Assembly: GCA_009746045.1 (NCBI GenBank)
Contig: RPFO01000225.1
Span: 142,501 to 192,500, forward strand
Direction: 5' to 3'
Source of the DNA: Mesostigma viride
Taxonomy: Eukaryota; Streptophyta; Mesostigmatophyceae; Mesostigmatales; Mesostigmataceae
DNA: 50,000 bases
The translations under genes were made by a program, and so were the position numbers. The number at the start of each line of letters is the position of its first letter. Position 1 is the stretch's first letter. The notes under the pieces are model-generated. The model was given only the letters and a program-made list of their open reading frames with translations, ran no database searches and was not told the DNA's origin. Below, one piece after another: positions 11,301 through 21,392 of this stretch.

Positions 11301-11631
11301 GGCTGTAACCATTGGCGTCACTGCCGCTAAGGCAGCCATGCCTAGCTGTGCCAACACACCTAGTCACGTGCCGCCAACGCACGGTACACAACCAGCCATA
11401 GCCTTAGCCTAGTCCTAGTACAGCCATGCTACGCCCTGGCTATGTTCAGATTACTTGCCCACGCTCCTTGCTATGATATGCTCACATGGGTCTTATTGCA
11501 CCCACAGTTTGCCGGATCGTTAGCCTGTCCTTTTCGCTAGCCGCGCCCGATTGCAGCTGTGGCATGCCTTTGGCATGAAGGAGACTGGGGGTCTCTGCCC
11601 TTTCTCCTGTAGTGCACACACAGGGATTAAA
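11301..11631. other. Unassigned spacer upstream of LINE-A copy A1
   Basis: About 330 bases without a reading frame of note. It may include 5' untranslated sequence of the minus-strand LINE-A, but no second copy in the window covers it, so the boundary cannot be set. Confidence 0.4.
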
Positions 11632-11713
11632 AGCACTTCGGTGCTCCGTGACTCCCCAACGGGAGCACGAGTTTAATTAATTAATTAATTAATTAGACTC
11701 GTGCTCCCGTTGG
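11632..11713. repeat. LINE-A ends facing each other around (TTAA)n
   Basis: A plus-strand LINE-A 3' terminus (about 11637-11671, including CTCCCCAACGGGAG) meets a (TTAA)n tract of about 22 bases. Then comes the minus-strand terminus GACTCGTGCTCCCGTTGG (11696-11713). The arms are inverted copies and can form a hairpin. The right arm is the start of LINE-A copy A2, which resumes at 20821. Confidence 0.85.
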
Positions 11714-11873
11714 AGCCACGAGCCACGAGCCACGAGGTAGCCATGGCTGTCGGAGCTCATAACTTTCTCATTTGAGCACCGAATTCAGCTGTGAATATCA
11801 CAATCGCTTCGTCTTTCTTAGACGCACATGCTGATATAATTTTCCGACGCTATTACGCAATATACGATGCTCA

Positions 11874-13243
11874 AGCAAACGCCCATCGACGCAACGCAGC
11901 CTGACGGCTGCGCTCGGCAATGAAAATACGTCTGCAGCTTCGGCTGCAGCTTCGCCCACGGGCCCAGAAGGCAGCGGCGCCACTAGCCAAGCTCTAGTGG
12001 TCGTCCAGCCCCCTGCTGCGCCCGCATCGCCAGCAGCGTCGCCCGAACCCAAGCGCAGTCGCTCTGACGGGCTGCTGGATGAGTACGACTTTGACGCCAG
12101 CCAGCCCGGCTATTTTGACAAGCTTACACCCGATCGCATCCTGGGCCATGTGTTTTTCGGGACGCATGCCTCTCTTCTAGAACTGTGCAAGCAGCTTTCC
12201 CACCAAGGTCGCCTTGTCAATGCCTTCCTCCAGAGGCGCAATTTCGGCAAGGACGTCCTCAACGCCCGCCGCCCCCACCTCCAGCAATACGCCCTCTTTT
12301 CCCTCCTTGGACGCTCCATCGAGGAGCTTTGGCCCCCAAAGCCCCTCACCACCACCTTAACCGAATCCTCCATCCGCTCACTCCTCAAGGAGGCCCTCGA
12401 GCAGCACGTGGCCCCCATCGCTGCAGATGTGGCGGCCATGGGCAGCACGCTGGCTGCCGAGCTCCCCCTCCTCTCCACCATCCCACCGCCACCGCCACCC
12501 TCCTCGCCTCCTCCACCGCCACCACCCCCACCTCCGACGCCATCACCGCCCAGCTCCGTGAAATCGACCAGCGTCTTAAAGACAACGCAATCGCCATCGA
12601 GGTCCTGCAGAACACCGCCGGCCTCACCGCCCAGGCGGTGAAGGACATTGCCGCCAAGCCAGCCCCTGCTGGCCTGGCCGGCGATGCTCCTCCCATCACG
12701 ACCTGGGCGGACATGCTTAAGCAGCACACCACCTCCACCACCTCCGCCGTCGCAGCACAGCTCCAGCGGCAGACGCTTGACCTCCGCGAGGAGGCCGAGC
12801 TCGCCAAGCGCAGCCTTAACGTCATTGTCAAGAATCTCAAGATGGAGGAAGGTGAGAATTCCGAGAAGCTTGCGCGTGCTTTTGAGAGAGAAATCCTTGA
12901 TCGCATGGGCCTTACTGGTGAGATCGAGCTGGCCGCCCACCGCCTTCCCCGCGCGCGGGGTAAGGCAGGGCCGCCCCCGCTCCTTCTCACCTTTAAGACC
13001 CCGGCGGACAAGATTTCTTTTCTCAGACGCCGCAAGCGGCTCGAGAAGACTCTCTTCACCCTTGATGACGACCTGACCCTGGCGCAGCAACAACGGCGAC
13101 GGGAGCTATGGCCGACCTACCTCCAGCTCCGGCAGACCAAGGCGGGCCAGCCGGTGTACTGGAAGGGGGCGGCCATCTACGTCGGCCACAAGCCCTGGCA
13201 GGCGACCCCCGCGGCCCCAGCGACTCCAGGCGCCCCAGCTTAG
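11874..13243 (+). pseudogene. Family C ORF1 protein (frameshifted)
   Basis: LINE-type ORF1 nucleic-acid-binding protein. In order: an N-terminal region with Pro-Glu-Pro-Lys-Arg-Ser-Arg, a poly-proline linker, a predicted coiled coil (Gln-Leu-Arg-Glu-Ile-Asp-Gln-Arg-Leu), an RRM-like domain (Leu-Asn-Val-Ile-Val-Lys-Asn-Leu to Ala-His-Arg-Leu-Pro), and a basic C-terminal domain (Arg-Arg-Glu-Leu-Trp-Pro-Thr-Tyr). The protein runs in one frame to about 12480 and in the -1 frame from there to TAG 13241-13243. Compared with the copy at 28532-29916, one C is missing near 12482 (ATCCCACC against ATCCCCACC). The start codon is also displaced by a small insertion at 11867-11873. There is no enzyme domain. 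Confidence 0.8.
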
Positions 13244-15142
13244 CACGTCGTTTGTACCGACTCAGTCCTCTGGAGAGGACTGAGTTGACCAACTTTGAGA
13301 TCATGTAGCAGAAAGGGCAGGGGGGTACCCCATATTCTGATCAGACACTCCGCAAAGGTGAAAACCTTTGCGTTCAGTGCCAGGCCGCGGAAAACGCGGA
13401 AAACGCGATCTGCAAATGAATCCGACCGGAATCGAACTGGGGACCTCTCGCACCAATTTTGCTGACTATAGGACGGACGTCTCCGGATACCATGGCATCG
13501 CCAACCCCATATGTTTGAGGTGCCTAATAGCAGTTAATATCTTGCTCTGTGTCTGGAATATGTGTAAAAAATCATACATGGACCGGATCATGTAGAATTT
13601 TACTCGGGTGTTGACCCTTACTCGCGATTTGGCACTTTTTGATGTATAGGTGTGTATTAAAAAAATAAATCAATTCCGTATGCATGCACAAAAATCTTAA
13701 ACATGTGCAAAATAAAGTTCTTGAAACGTGGCAAAAAACTGGGCTCAATTTGGCCACTGCCACTGCCTGAAACACGCCAAAAACTGCCAGTCCTCTGGAG
13801 AGGACTGAGCCTTTGCTAGCAAAATGCTAGCATGTAAGTGCGGTCATACTACACACCACCGTGGCCACCAACCATCCCAATCAACTCATTTCCCTTCAAG
13901 CATAACAGGACAACACACTTGCATCATCATATTGGAGTTATACTATACCTTATCATGTGTGAGAGCCTATGCCTGCACGTAGGGAATGGGTTTGGATACC
14001 TACCAACAAAGGGTTATATTATAAGTGTCAACCACCAATATAATGGGTAGATTAAGCATATTTCATGTGTTTCTAACAAGAATAGATATGGCTAAAACTG
14101 TTTTGCATTGCCATGGTGTGGCCAACATAGTTGCTGGCACCTGATGGCAGTGGTTTATCACCAAGACTTTTCACTCACCCGCATAAGCTTGAAAGCACCC
14201 TTGATGCAACCCATGGCCACATAACCATGCAGTATAAACGAAACATAGGAATAACTAACATCTATGAAGGTGTTCAAACCTGTACAGCTCCTAAAAACCT
14301 GCACAACTACACTGGGGTAAGGCAAACGCCTGGTAACATCATCTGAAAATGGGGTTTTAGAGAGGGGCAGGCAACGGTCAAGAAAGAGCATCAAGACTTG
14401 AACCTGACAACTCCTTGCAAGCTTAAACTCATGCACAAACATTAACAAGCGATGAGGCGACGATATTCCAGCTTTACCAGGCACGGACGGCGTTACCTTG
14501 GCCCAGGCGGTGCCCGCAAAACTGGCACTTTGCGGTACACAAACCATGACGTGACAGAGAGGTCGAAATCATCAAATCTATGCTTGCCACTCAATTTATT
14601 CTAATACTATGCACGATAAAAGGTAGAAAGAAACCTATAAACCCTCGAACTTGCGCCGGAACGCAATCACAGTCGTCAATTCCGTCGACCTGTCTGATCG
14701 CAGTTTTTTCTAGCAAGAACAGCGCCGACACCTGCTAAATCGCATCCCCGCGAGCCAAAAGTTGAGTTGTATCATCTATATGACATATAAAAGCTATTTA
14801 CTGAGTTTGGCCAGCTAACTCTTCCGCAAACGTAAACTGCATGCATGGGCGCAAGCCGCCATGGCTAGGTCGTGCATTTCCGGAACGCACGTTTCACGGG
14901 AAAAAGTACTCTTACCACCTGTACTTTGACCGTACATTTGACCGCTCATACCAAATCCAAAAAAATCCCAAAAATATGTCCAAGAAAGATCTTTTCACGT
15001 AGTATTTGAATAAATTTTGAGAGAATTTTTTTGTCAAACATTCTGACCGGGGCGAATTTTCTACGAAACCCAAAAACTCGATCCTCTGGAGAGGACTGAG
15101 TTCAACTCAGTCCTCTCCATAGGACTGGATACAAACGACGTG
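13244..15142. mobile_element. Non-autonomous DNA transposon, 13-bp TIR, 4-bp TSD
   Basis: The ends are perfect inverted repeats, CACGTCGTTTGTA and TACAAACGACGTG. They are flanked by TTAG at 13240-13243 and 15143-15146; removing the insert and one TTAG restores the family C sequence seen in the copy at 28.5 kb. The palindromic motif CTCAGTCCTCTCC or its complement recurs next to both ends and at about 13790. Only short reading frames occur and no transposase is recognisable, so it would need an enzyme in trans. The 4-bp TSD does not point to one superfamily. A tRNA-like repeat lies inside it (13329-13500). Confidence 0.88.
13329..13500 (-). repeat. tRNA-like (possible SINE) repeat
   Basis: On the minus strand there is an A-box-like TAGTCAGCAAAATTGG. 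A perfect B-box core follows in AGTTCGATTCCGG, within GGTGCGAGAGGTCCCCAG-type sequence resembling the 3' half of a tRNA. The outer ends can pair over about 7 bases, but the anticodon arm does not fold, so this is not a working tRNA. About 125 bases are shared with 47217-47345. Confidence 0.45.
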
Positions 15143-15696
15143 TTAGGGGAATACAGCAGTAGTAGTGTAGAATAGATAGACCGTGGCCATGTACTACATG
15201 TACGCCGCCTCCTAGAGGCCCTATCCCAGCTAAGCCACGCGCTTTATTTAATCATGTACATGTGTGCCTATGATGAGCCACACTCCAGATGATGCCTAGC
15301 TTTATTTAGTTATGTTGTGCCCATGTAGGGAGTAACTCTCTGCTGAGACGCCATGATGCCCTAGCTTTTTGTATAGCCAGTGGCTATGCTGCCATATAAT
15401 TAGGGGGTACCATATAATTAGTTTTGGCGCGAGAATTATGCCGAGCTATGGCTGCCGAGAATGCTCATAACTTTCGACTTAGGCCATGAAATTTAGTCGG
15501 GTTTGTTGCATTCGACTCGTCTTTTGACGACGAACATGCTGGTATAATTTCCGGCAGCTATCGTCCCCGATTTCGTACGTTCTCGACCTCGGCCTGCCCA
15601 GCAGATATCGCTATTTTCGAATCGACATGGCGGCATCCTCTTCGTGAATAGCACGCCTGCGCCCCCCGCCCAGCATTCGACATCTTCCCCGCAGCT

Positions 15697-16903
15697 ATGG
15701 AGACCGCTACGACACCTGCCGCCCCAGAAAACCGCTCGCTGGAAGACGTTCTTGCCGCAGCCAGCCCCCTCGCCGGCACCGCTCCCGCCGCTCCCAAGAA
15801 GCCGCGTACTAAGGAAATCACTTCCATGGCCGTCGAGGCTACCCCCACGCCTGAAACGTCACCGCTCTCACCGTCTGATTTAACCAAATATACAAGCCTC
15901 GGTCGCCTGGAACCGGCCGACATTGCGGCCATTTTCACCATGCCGGTCGGCAACGTGCAGAAAATCCTCAAACTTCGATACGAAGCCGAAGACAGCATCC
16001 GCCACCCCAAGACCGGCGCAGTTGCGGATGACCCCTCCGCGGAGTGGCGGAAATGGGAAGACGATCAGCTACGCACCTCCTGCCTCTTTACATGCTGCCC
16101 TGAACTCTGCAAACCGCTGGCGACCATCGCGGCCGCATCCGACACCTCGGCCGATGCCGACACCCCTGCCGGCGCAGCCGACTCCACTGAGCTGCAGGCG
16201 CTCACCTCTGAGCTCAAGTCTGTGCAAGGTGCGCTCAAGTCTTTGGCTGCTAACTCTGCTGTCACCCAAGCCACATTGCTGGAATTAAAGGCGGCCATGG
16301 CCACCTCCCCCCCCAAGCGGGTCACGTTCGCGGATGCGGCGGGGAAGAACCTGGATGCCATAGTCGCCCAGGCGGCTAAGTCGGCTGCCACCGCAGTCGC
16401 GTCACAGAATGTGGCTCAGCTCCGCCAACGCAATATCATTCTCAAGGATTTTGAGAGGGGCAAGCATGACACCGCACGCGCACTTACCGAGGCCTTGCGG
16501 GGACCCGCGTTCTGGGGTTGCTGCAGCTGCAGGATCACGTGACCATTGAAAGGGCCATTCGCCTGCCAGGCCCAGCTGGCCTGGTTTTGGTCACCATGGC
16601 CCACGTGAACGACCAGAAACGGGTCATGGGCGCCCGTCGCCTGCTCAAGGGCAGCCCCATCAGCATGGACGAGGACTACACCCCTGCACAGCTGGCGGCA
16701 AGGAGCAAGGTCTGGAATCACGCGAAGGTCGTGGCCATCCGGGATGGGTACGTACAGGGGGGAAGCGTGTGCAGATGCGTTTGAAGACGGATGGTCGCTG
16801 GGTTGCCTACTTTGAAGGTGTTGAGATTAACACCACGGGTGCAGAGTCTCGTAGTGAGAAGTCTCGTGGTGAGAAGCGTGCTGCCCCTGGTGGTGACCAG
16901 TAG
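15697..16903 (+). pseudogene. LINE-B ORF1 protein (two frameshifts)
   Basis: RNA-binding ORF1 protein of about 400 residues. It begins at ATG 15697, the first ATG that keeps the frame. An N-terminal domain with Leu-Glu-Pro-Ala-Asp-Ile-Ala-Ala-Ile-Phe is followed by a predicted coiled coil (about 16190-16300). An RRM-like domain (Arg-Gln-Arg-Asn-Ile-Ile-Leu-Lys) precedes a C-terminal domain with Asp-Glu-Asp-Tyr-Thr. Against the B2 copy, one T is missing near 16512 (GCGTTCTGGGG for GCGTTTCTGGGG). Another indel lies in the G-run near 16757. The C-terminus then runs in frame to TAG 16901-16903. Confidence 0.82.
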
Positions 16904-16977
16904 GTAGACAACCTTCCTCGTCGGCTCGCGGCTAACAGGCTTCGGAGACAGCCTCTAAACAGTCCCGTTCCACTACC

Positions 16978-19900
16978 ATGCCTCGACCTAACCGTCGGGT
17001 GAAAGCCATGGTGGTGCCGGTATTTCGGGCCACAACCTCATCTGTCAAATGTCAGATTCGTAAAATCCAGCGTTTGCTCGATTACCTACGCCTCGGCGTT
17101 GTGCAATCAGCCCCAACCCCGAATACCCCGAGCAAGCGGCAGGCTCGCATCCTACGCTTGCAGGACAAAATAAATGCGATGAAAAGCACTATTTCTACCG
17201 CTTCACTTCCCCCCTCCGTTTCACCCCCACCTCCACCCCCCGCCGCATCCACCCCCATCATCCATCGTCGTCCTCCCCTGGTGGGCCAGCAGGCATCCTT
17301 GGCCCTTGCCACTTTTAACACCCGCACACTGCTAGATGACGACCATAGCTGCCGGGTAGAGGAGCTAGTCGCATTCTGCATTGAGCATCGTGTATCTATA
17401 TTAGGCGTCCAGGAACACCGCCGCACGGTGCCACTTGGCATGGTGAGCACTGCTCGCTTGGCGGGTGGCTGGAGGTTTTACTTTGCTGGCAGCGGTACGT
17501 CTGGCCAAGGTGGTGTTGGTCTTTTGTGTTCGCCGCTGGCAGTTGCTAGCCTCAGCACGCTTAAGTTTCTAACGCCACGCCTTATGGTAGCACACTTCAC
17601 CTCCGTCGAGGGGCGGTCTAAACACCACCTCACGGTGGGGGTGGGCTACGCACCCCATAGTGGTCTACCTGCGTTGGAACGCCAGAAGTTCTTCGAGGAC
17701 TTGCATAGCCTTGAGGGGGCCACCCCGGCCCGCCACTTTTTGGTTATGCTGCTAGACGCCAATGCCACGCTCCCCGTGGGTACTGCTGGCAGTCGCTTTG
17801 CGCCTGCTGACACTGCTGCTAATGACAACACCCCCTGTTTTCTGCCTTTTTGCGGGATAGCGGGATGGTTGCTGTCAACTGCCACTTCCAACGTCCCTCC
17901 CAGGACTTGGTCACTTTTCGTGGCCCTAACGGCCGTCAGGCCTGTCTGGACTACGTGGTGGTACGGCAGCCCAGGTGTACCTCGGTTCTGGACACCCGAG
18001 TGTTTGACACGCCCACGGTGTGCTCTGACCACCGGTTGGTGCGCGCGACCCTTCGGCTCCGGTTCCACGTCCCCGCGCGCCGCGCCCCAGTGGTCCGCCC
18101 TGACTGGTCTGCTCTACGTCCGGTCAAGGGAGATCCTGAGGACTGGACGGACGCCGAGCACGAGCGGAACTGGTGCCGACGGAAGTACCTGTCGGCACTG
18201 GACGCCCGGGCGGACGTCGACGAGCTGGACAATGGTGCCCCCAACGCAGCCATTTTTGCGGGCTTTGCGGCCCGTGCCCCGTTGCTGGCGGCCCGGCACC
18301 TGCCGGTCATGCCCCGCCGCCGCCCCGGCCCGCTCTACCGCCAGGACCCCAAGGTCTTGGCCGCCCGGCACCGCCTCAAGCGTAACCGGGACCCGCTGCA
18401 GAAACCATTGCTCAAGGCCGCCCTTGTGGAGGCCTACGAGCACGCTCAGGACGCGGAGGCGGCCCAGTGCATCGCGGATGCCAAGGCCTGCCAGGCTCGC
18501 AACCAGGGCAAGGACATGTGGTACCACCTCGACCGGCTCGGCGGCCGGCGGCAGCGCACCCCGGTGGAGCACACGGGGGACGGCACGGCGCCGGTAAGCC
18601 TTGACCGCTGGTTGGCCCACAATGTTTCCTTGACCGGTGGGGCTCGCGCCCCCCCCCGCCGCTTCACCCCGAGACGGCCGCCCGCCTCGGGGTCGCCGGA
18701 CCCCCGCCGCCGCCAGCGCCCCCCTCCTCGGCCGCGGACTACCAAGTCCCCGCCTTGAAGGAGGGCTGCCTTGCCACCAACGACGTCGTCCACCCCTTCA
18801 CTTTGGAGGAATTGGACGGCGCCCTTGCTCGCCTGCGGTACGATGCGGCGGTCGGTGCCGACCACCTTTCTGCTGAGCTGCTGAAGACCCCTGATCTGGC
18901 GGTTAGGGATCTTCTGCTGGCGTTCTGCAACCGTGTCCTGCTCTCTGACGAGCCTCCGCCTGCTGAGTGGCAGACGGCCATCCGCGTCATGCTGTACAAG
19001 AAGGGCTCTGCTGCTGACCCCGGTAACTACCGGGGTGTCTGCCTCCAGAGCGCCGCGCTGAAGGTCTTCATGCGCATGATGCTGCACAGGCTCCGCGCCG
19101 CGCTGGACCCACACCTGGGTGAGTCTCAGATGGGTTTCCGTAGTGGTCGTAACACTGTCATGGCTGTGTTTGTCGCGCGCCGGTTGATGGAGGAGGTGCG
19201 TCGCCTTCCCCCTGACAGTTTGCCGCTGGTCCTCATTTTTGTTGACTATATCAAGGCCTTTGACACGGTCCTCTGGGAGGCTCTTTGGGCCATCCTAGCT
19301 CTGGACCGCGTGCCACCAGCGTTTATTGCTGCCATTCGCCGACTGTATGAGGGCTCACAGGCAGTAGTGCGGACTGCGGAAGGCACCACCCCACCATTCC
19401 CCCTTCACCACGGGGTGTGGCAAGGTTGTGTCCTGTCTCCATACCTGTTCATTATTGTCGTGGATCACGTCATGCGCCAGGCACGTGCGCGCTTTACTGC
19501 TCTTAAGGGGTTCGAGCCAGGCTTGGACATCCTTAACGAGCGCGGGCACGGCGGGGTTAGCACGGGTTACCGCCTGGCTGACCTGATTTATGCGGACGAC
19601 ACCACCCTCATCGCGCGCCCCGAGCACATTCAGACCTGGCTGGACTGTCTGGGCCTGGAGGCGAGGGCGGTGGGGTTGGAGATTAGTGTCAAAACTGAGG
19701 CGATGGTGATTGGGGCCTCCAGTCGCCCACCGCTGCCGCGCCTGCTCGACGGGACGGAGGTCCCACTCCGCGACCGCTTCAAGCTGTTGGGGAGTTGGCT
19801 TCCGGACACTGCCGACGATGTGGACACCCGCATCGGCCTTTCCTGGGCCAAGCTCCGTTCGCTCAACACCTACTGGCGCTCCAAGGGCCTGGACGAGCAC

Positions 19901-20452
19901 CGCAAGCGCATGCTCTTCAAGGTCCTCGTCCTCACGGTGCTCACGTATGGCGCCGAGGCGTGGACACTCACGGCAACACTGGCAGCCAAGCTAGACGGCA
20001 CGGTAACCCGGATGCTCCGACAGGTCCTGAATGTCGGGTTTTCTCAGCGTAGGTCCTTAGAGTCTTTGTATCACGGTATGCCGCGTATTTCGGACGAGAT
20101 TAGACAACGTAGGATAGCATTTGTAGGACATCTTGCTCGCACCAGCCAGGTCGACACCGCCCTTGGGCTGGCCGGTCCCCAGCGGCTCGGCCAACCGGGG
20201 CGGCACATTTTGACCTGGCCTGGCCCCAAGAACATTCCTAAAAAGGTAGGGAAACATGCCATGACCTATACCCAGATGTTGCTGGACGACCTAGTGGTCC
20301 CAGCCCAGTTTGAGTACCGCATCCACTCTCTCTCCCGTCTTTGGACTGCCATGCAGGACAAGACGCGGTGGAAGAAGATTGTCAAGGCGCACACGCCAGC
20401 CCCTGTGGGCAAGCCGCCTCCCCCCAAACGGAGGAGCCGTTTTGATGAGTAG
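16978..20452 (+). CDS. LINE-B ORF2: endonuclease-reverse transcriptase (frameshifted)
   Basis: About 1,157 residues, 74 bases after ORF1. An N-terminal basic coiled-coil stretch and proline-rich linker precede the EEP endonuclease (Phe-Asn-Thr-Arg-Thr-Leu, Gln-Glu-His, Leu-Leu-Asp-Ala-Asn-Ala, Ser-Asp-His). A linker leads into the RT (Ala-Phe-Asp-Thr, Tyr-Ala-Asp-Asp near 19590) and a C-terminal Val-Gly-His-Leu-Ala-Arg-Thr region. Two frame changes occur. One is a private single-base deletion near 17840. The other is a -1 step at a run of nine C (18649-18657) between EN and RT, which the B2 copy shares. It ends in TAG near 20450. Confidence 0.88.
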
Positions 20453-20820
20453 CGTAGATAGGCTTTTCTAGACTAGATATAGCTTAGAGTTAGGTTAGTT
20501 CGATTACGCGGCTTCCTCCACACCACCCATCCAACCTGGAATATGTGCTACATGATCTCCCAACGGAGACATGTTATAATTTAATTTAATTTAATTTTTA
20601 ATGCTGATCTTCCCCCCCATGACAGGCTCCCCCTTCGCTGGGCATAGCTTGAAGATCATGGGGATGCACGTGCCCTGGTGCACCTAGAGCAAGGGTCCTT
20701 TACATCCCCACCCTTGCAGGAAGTAGCTTAGGATGTATGATAGGCCATATGCCCCCTCTCAAGGGCTATGTGCCGGCTACATATACTCCCAACGGAGTTA
20801 TGTTACAATTCAATTCAATT

Positions 20821-21392
20821 CCCGTTGGGGAGTCACGGAGCATTACTAACCCCGATGGATGGATGGATGGGTGCAAACATTCCTACCGGTCTAATCTATC
20901 TACGTTGGCTACATACTACATCTATCTAACGGCATTCTAACTACAACATCTATCTAGGCAGCCGCACGCTGCCCTAGGGGGAGCTATCTGGCGTGCCTCC
21001 CGCGGGATTGCACACGCGGGCGCTTCCCCACTGGGGGGGGCTCGTTGTCCTCTATGACCTGGGCCCACTTGGCCTTGTCCATCATCTTCTTCCAAATCAC
21101 GGAGAGGCCTAGGCCCCCCATGTCCTCTACTAGCTGTTCTTTGAAGGTGCGGGCCTTGCGGCGTCTAACATCATTGGGCCCAGCCCACGTCAGGAGGTGC
21201 CGGCCAGGCTGGGCTGGTCGCAGTCCTGCGGGGGGGCCACGTGAGGTGTCTACCTGGTTGGTGCGAGCTAGGTGCCCTACTAGCTGCAGGCGGCGTTGCT
21301 TAATGGTGCTGGTGATATAGGGCATGCCCTGGTACAGGTCCTCATTGCGGACATGAGCAGCATAGCCTACTCTGAAAATGGAACGCAGCATG
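20821..21392 (-). mobile_element. LINE-A copy A2, 5'-truncated (main part)
   Basis: Minus-strand LINE-A: the last ~120 codons of ORF2 (about 21392-20985) and the 3' untranslated region. Its outermost end (GACTCGTGCTCCCGTTGG plus the (TTAA)n tail) is at 11675-11713, cut off by insertion of the family C element C2. At 21392 it breaks off inside the RT C-terminal region and is joined directly to a LINE-B fragment of opposite orientation. Confidence 0.9.

Larger units (their letters stand above)
15392..20600 (+). mobile_element. LINE-B non-LTR retrotransposon, longest copy (B1)
   Basis: A 5.2-kb element with a 5' untranslated region (15392-15696), ORF1, EN-RT ORF2, a 3' untranslated region, the terminal hairpin CTCCCAACGGAG (20557-20568) and a (TTTAA)n tail. 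It is flanked by a 6-bp TSD, ATGCTG, at 15386-15391 and 20601-20606, inside the family C copy C2. The first bases contain a short direct repeat of CCATATAATTAG. Both ORFs carry single-base indels, so this copy is not autonomous now. Confidence 0.92.
11714..20820 (+). mobile_element. Family C element, split by two later insertions (C2)
   Basis: A full-length family C copy in three pieces: 11714-13243 (5' untranslated region and ORF1), 15147-15391 and 20607-20820 (3' untranslated region, hairpin CTCCCAACGGAG, (CAATT)n tail). The interruptions are a TIR element (13244-15142) and LINE-B copy B1 (15392-20600). The whole is flanked by an 8-bp TSD, CCCGTTGG, at 11706-11713 and 20821-20828, inside the terminal hairpin of a LINE-A copy. 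Its own length is about 2.0 kb with no room for a reverse transcriptase. The 5' end has tandem CCACGAG units. Confidence 0.9.

Noticed and set aside
12470-12560. Programmed -1 frameshift in family C ORF1
   Set aside because: Both copies need a -1 shift, but at different sites: C2 lacks one C near 12482, while C3 differs in a C-run near 29255. These are independent indels, not a conserved signal.
13420-13500. Functional tRNA gene on the minus strand
   Set aside because: B box and outer pairing are present, but the anticodon arm cannot fold and the T stem has mismatches.
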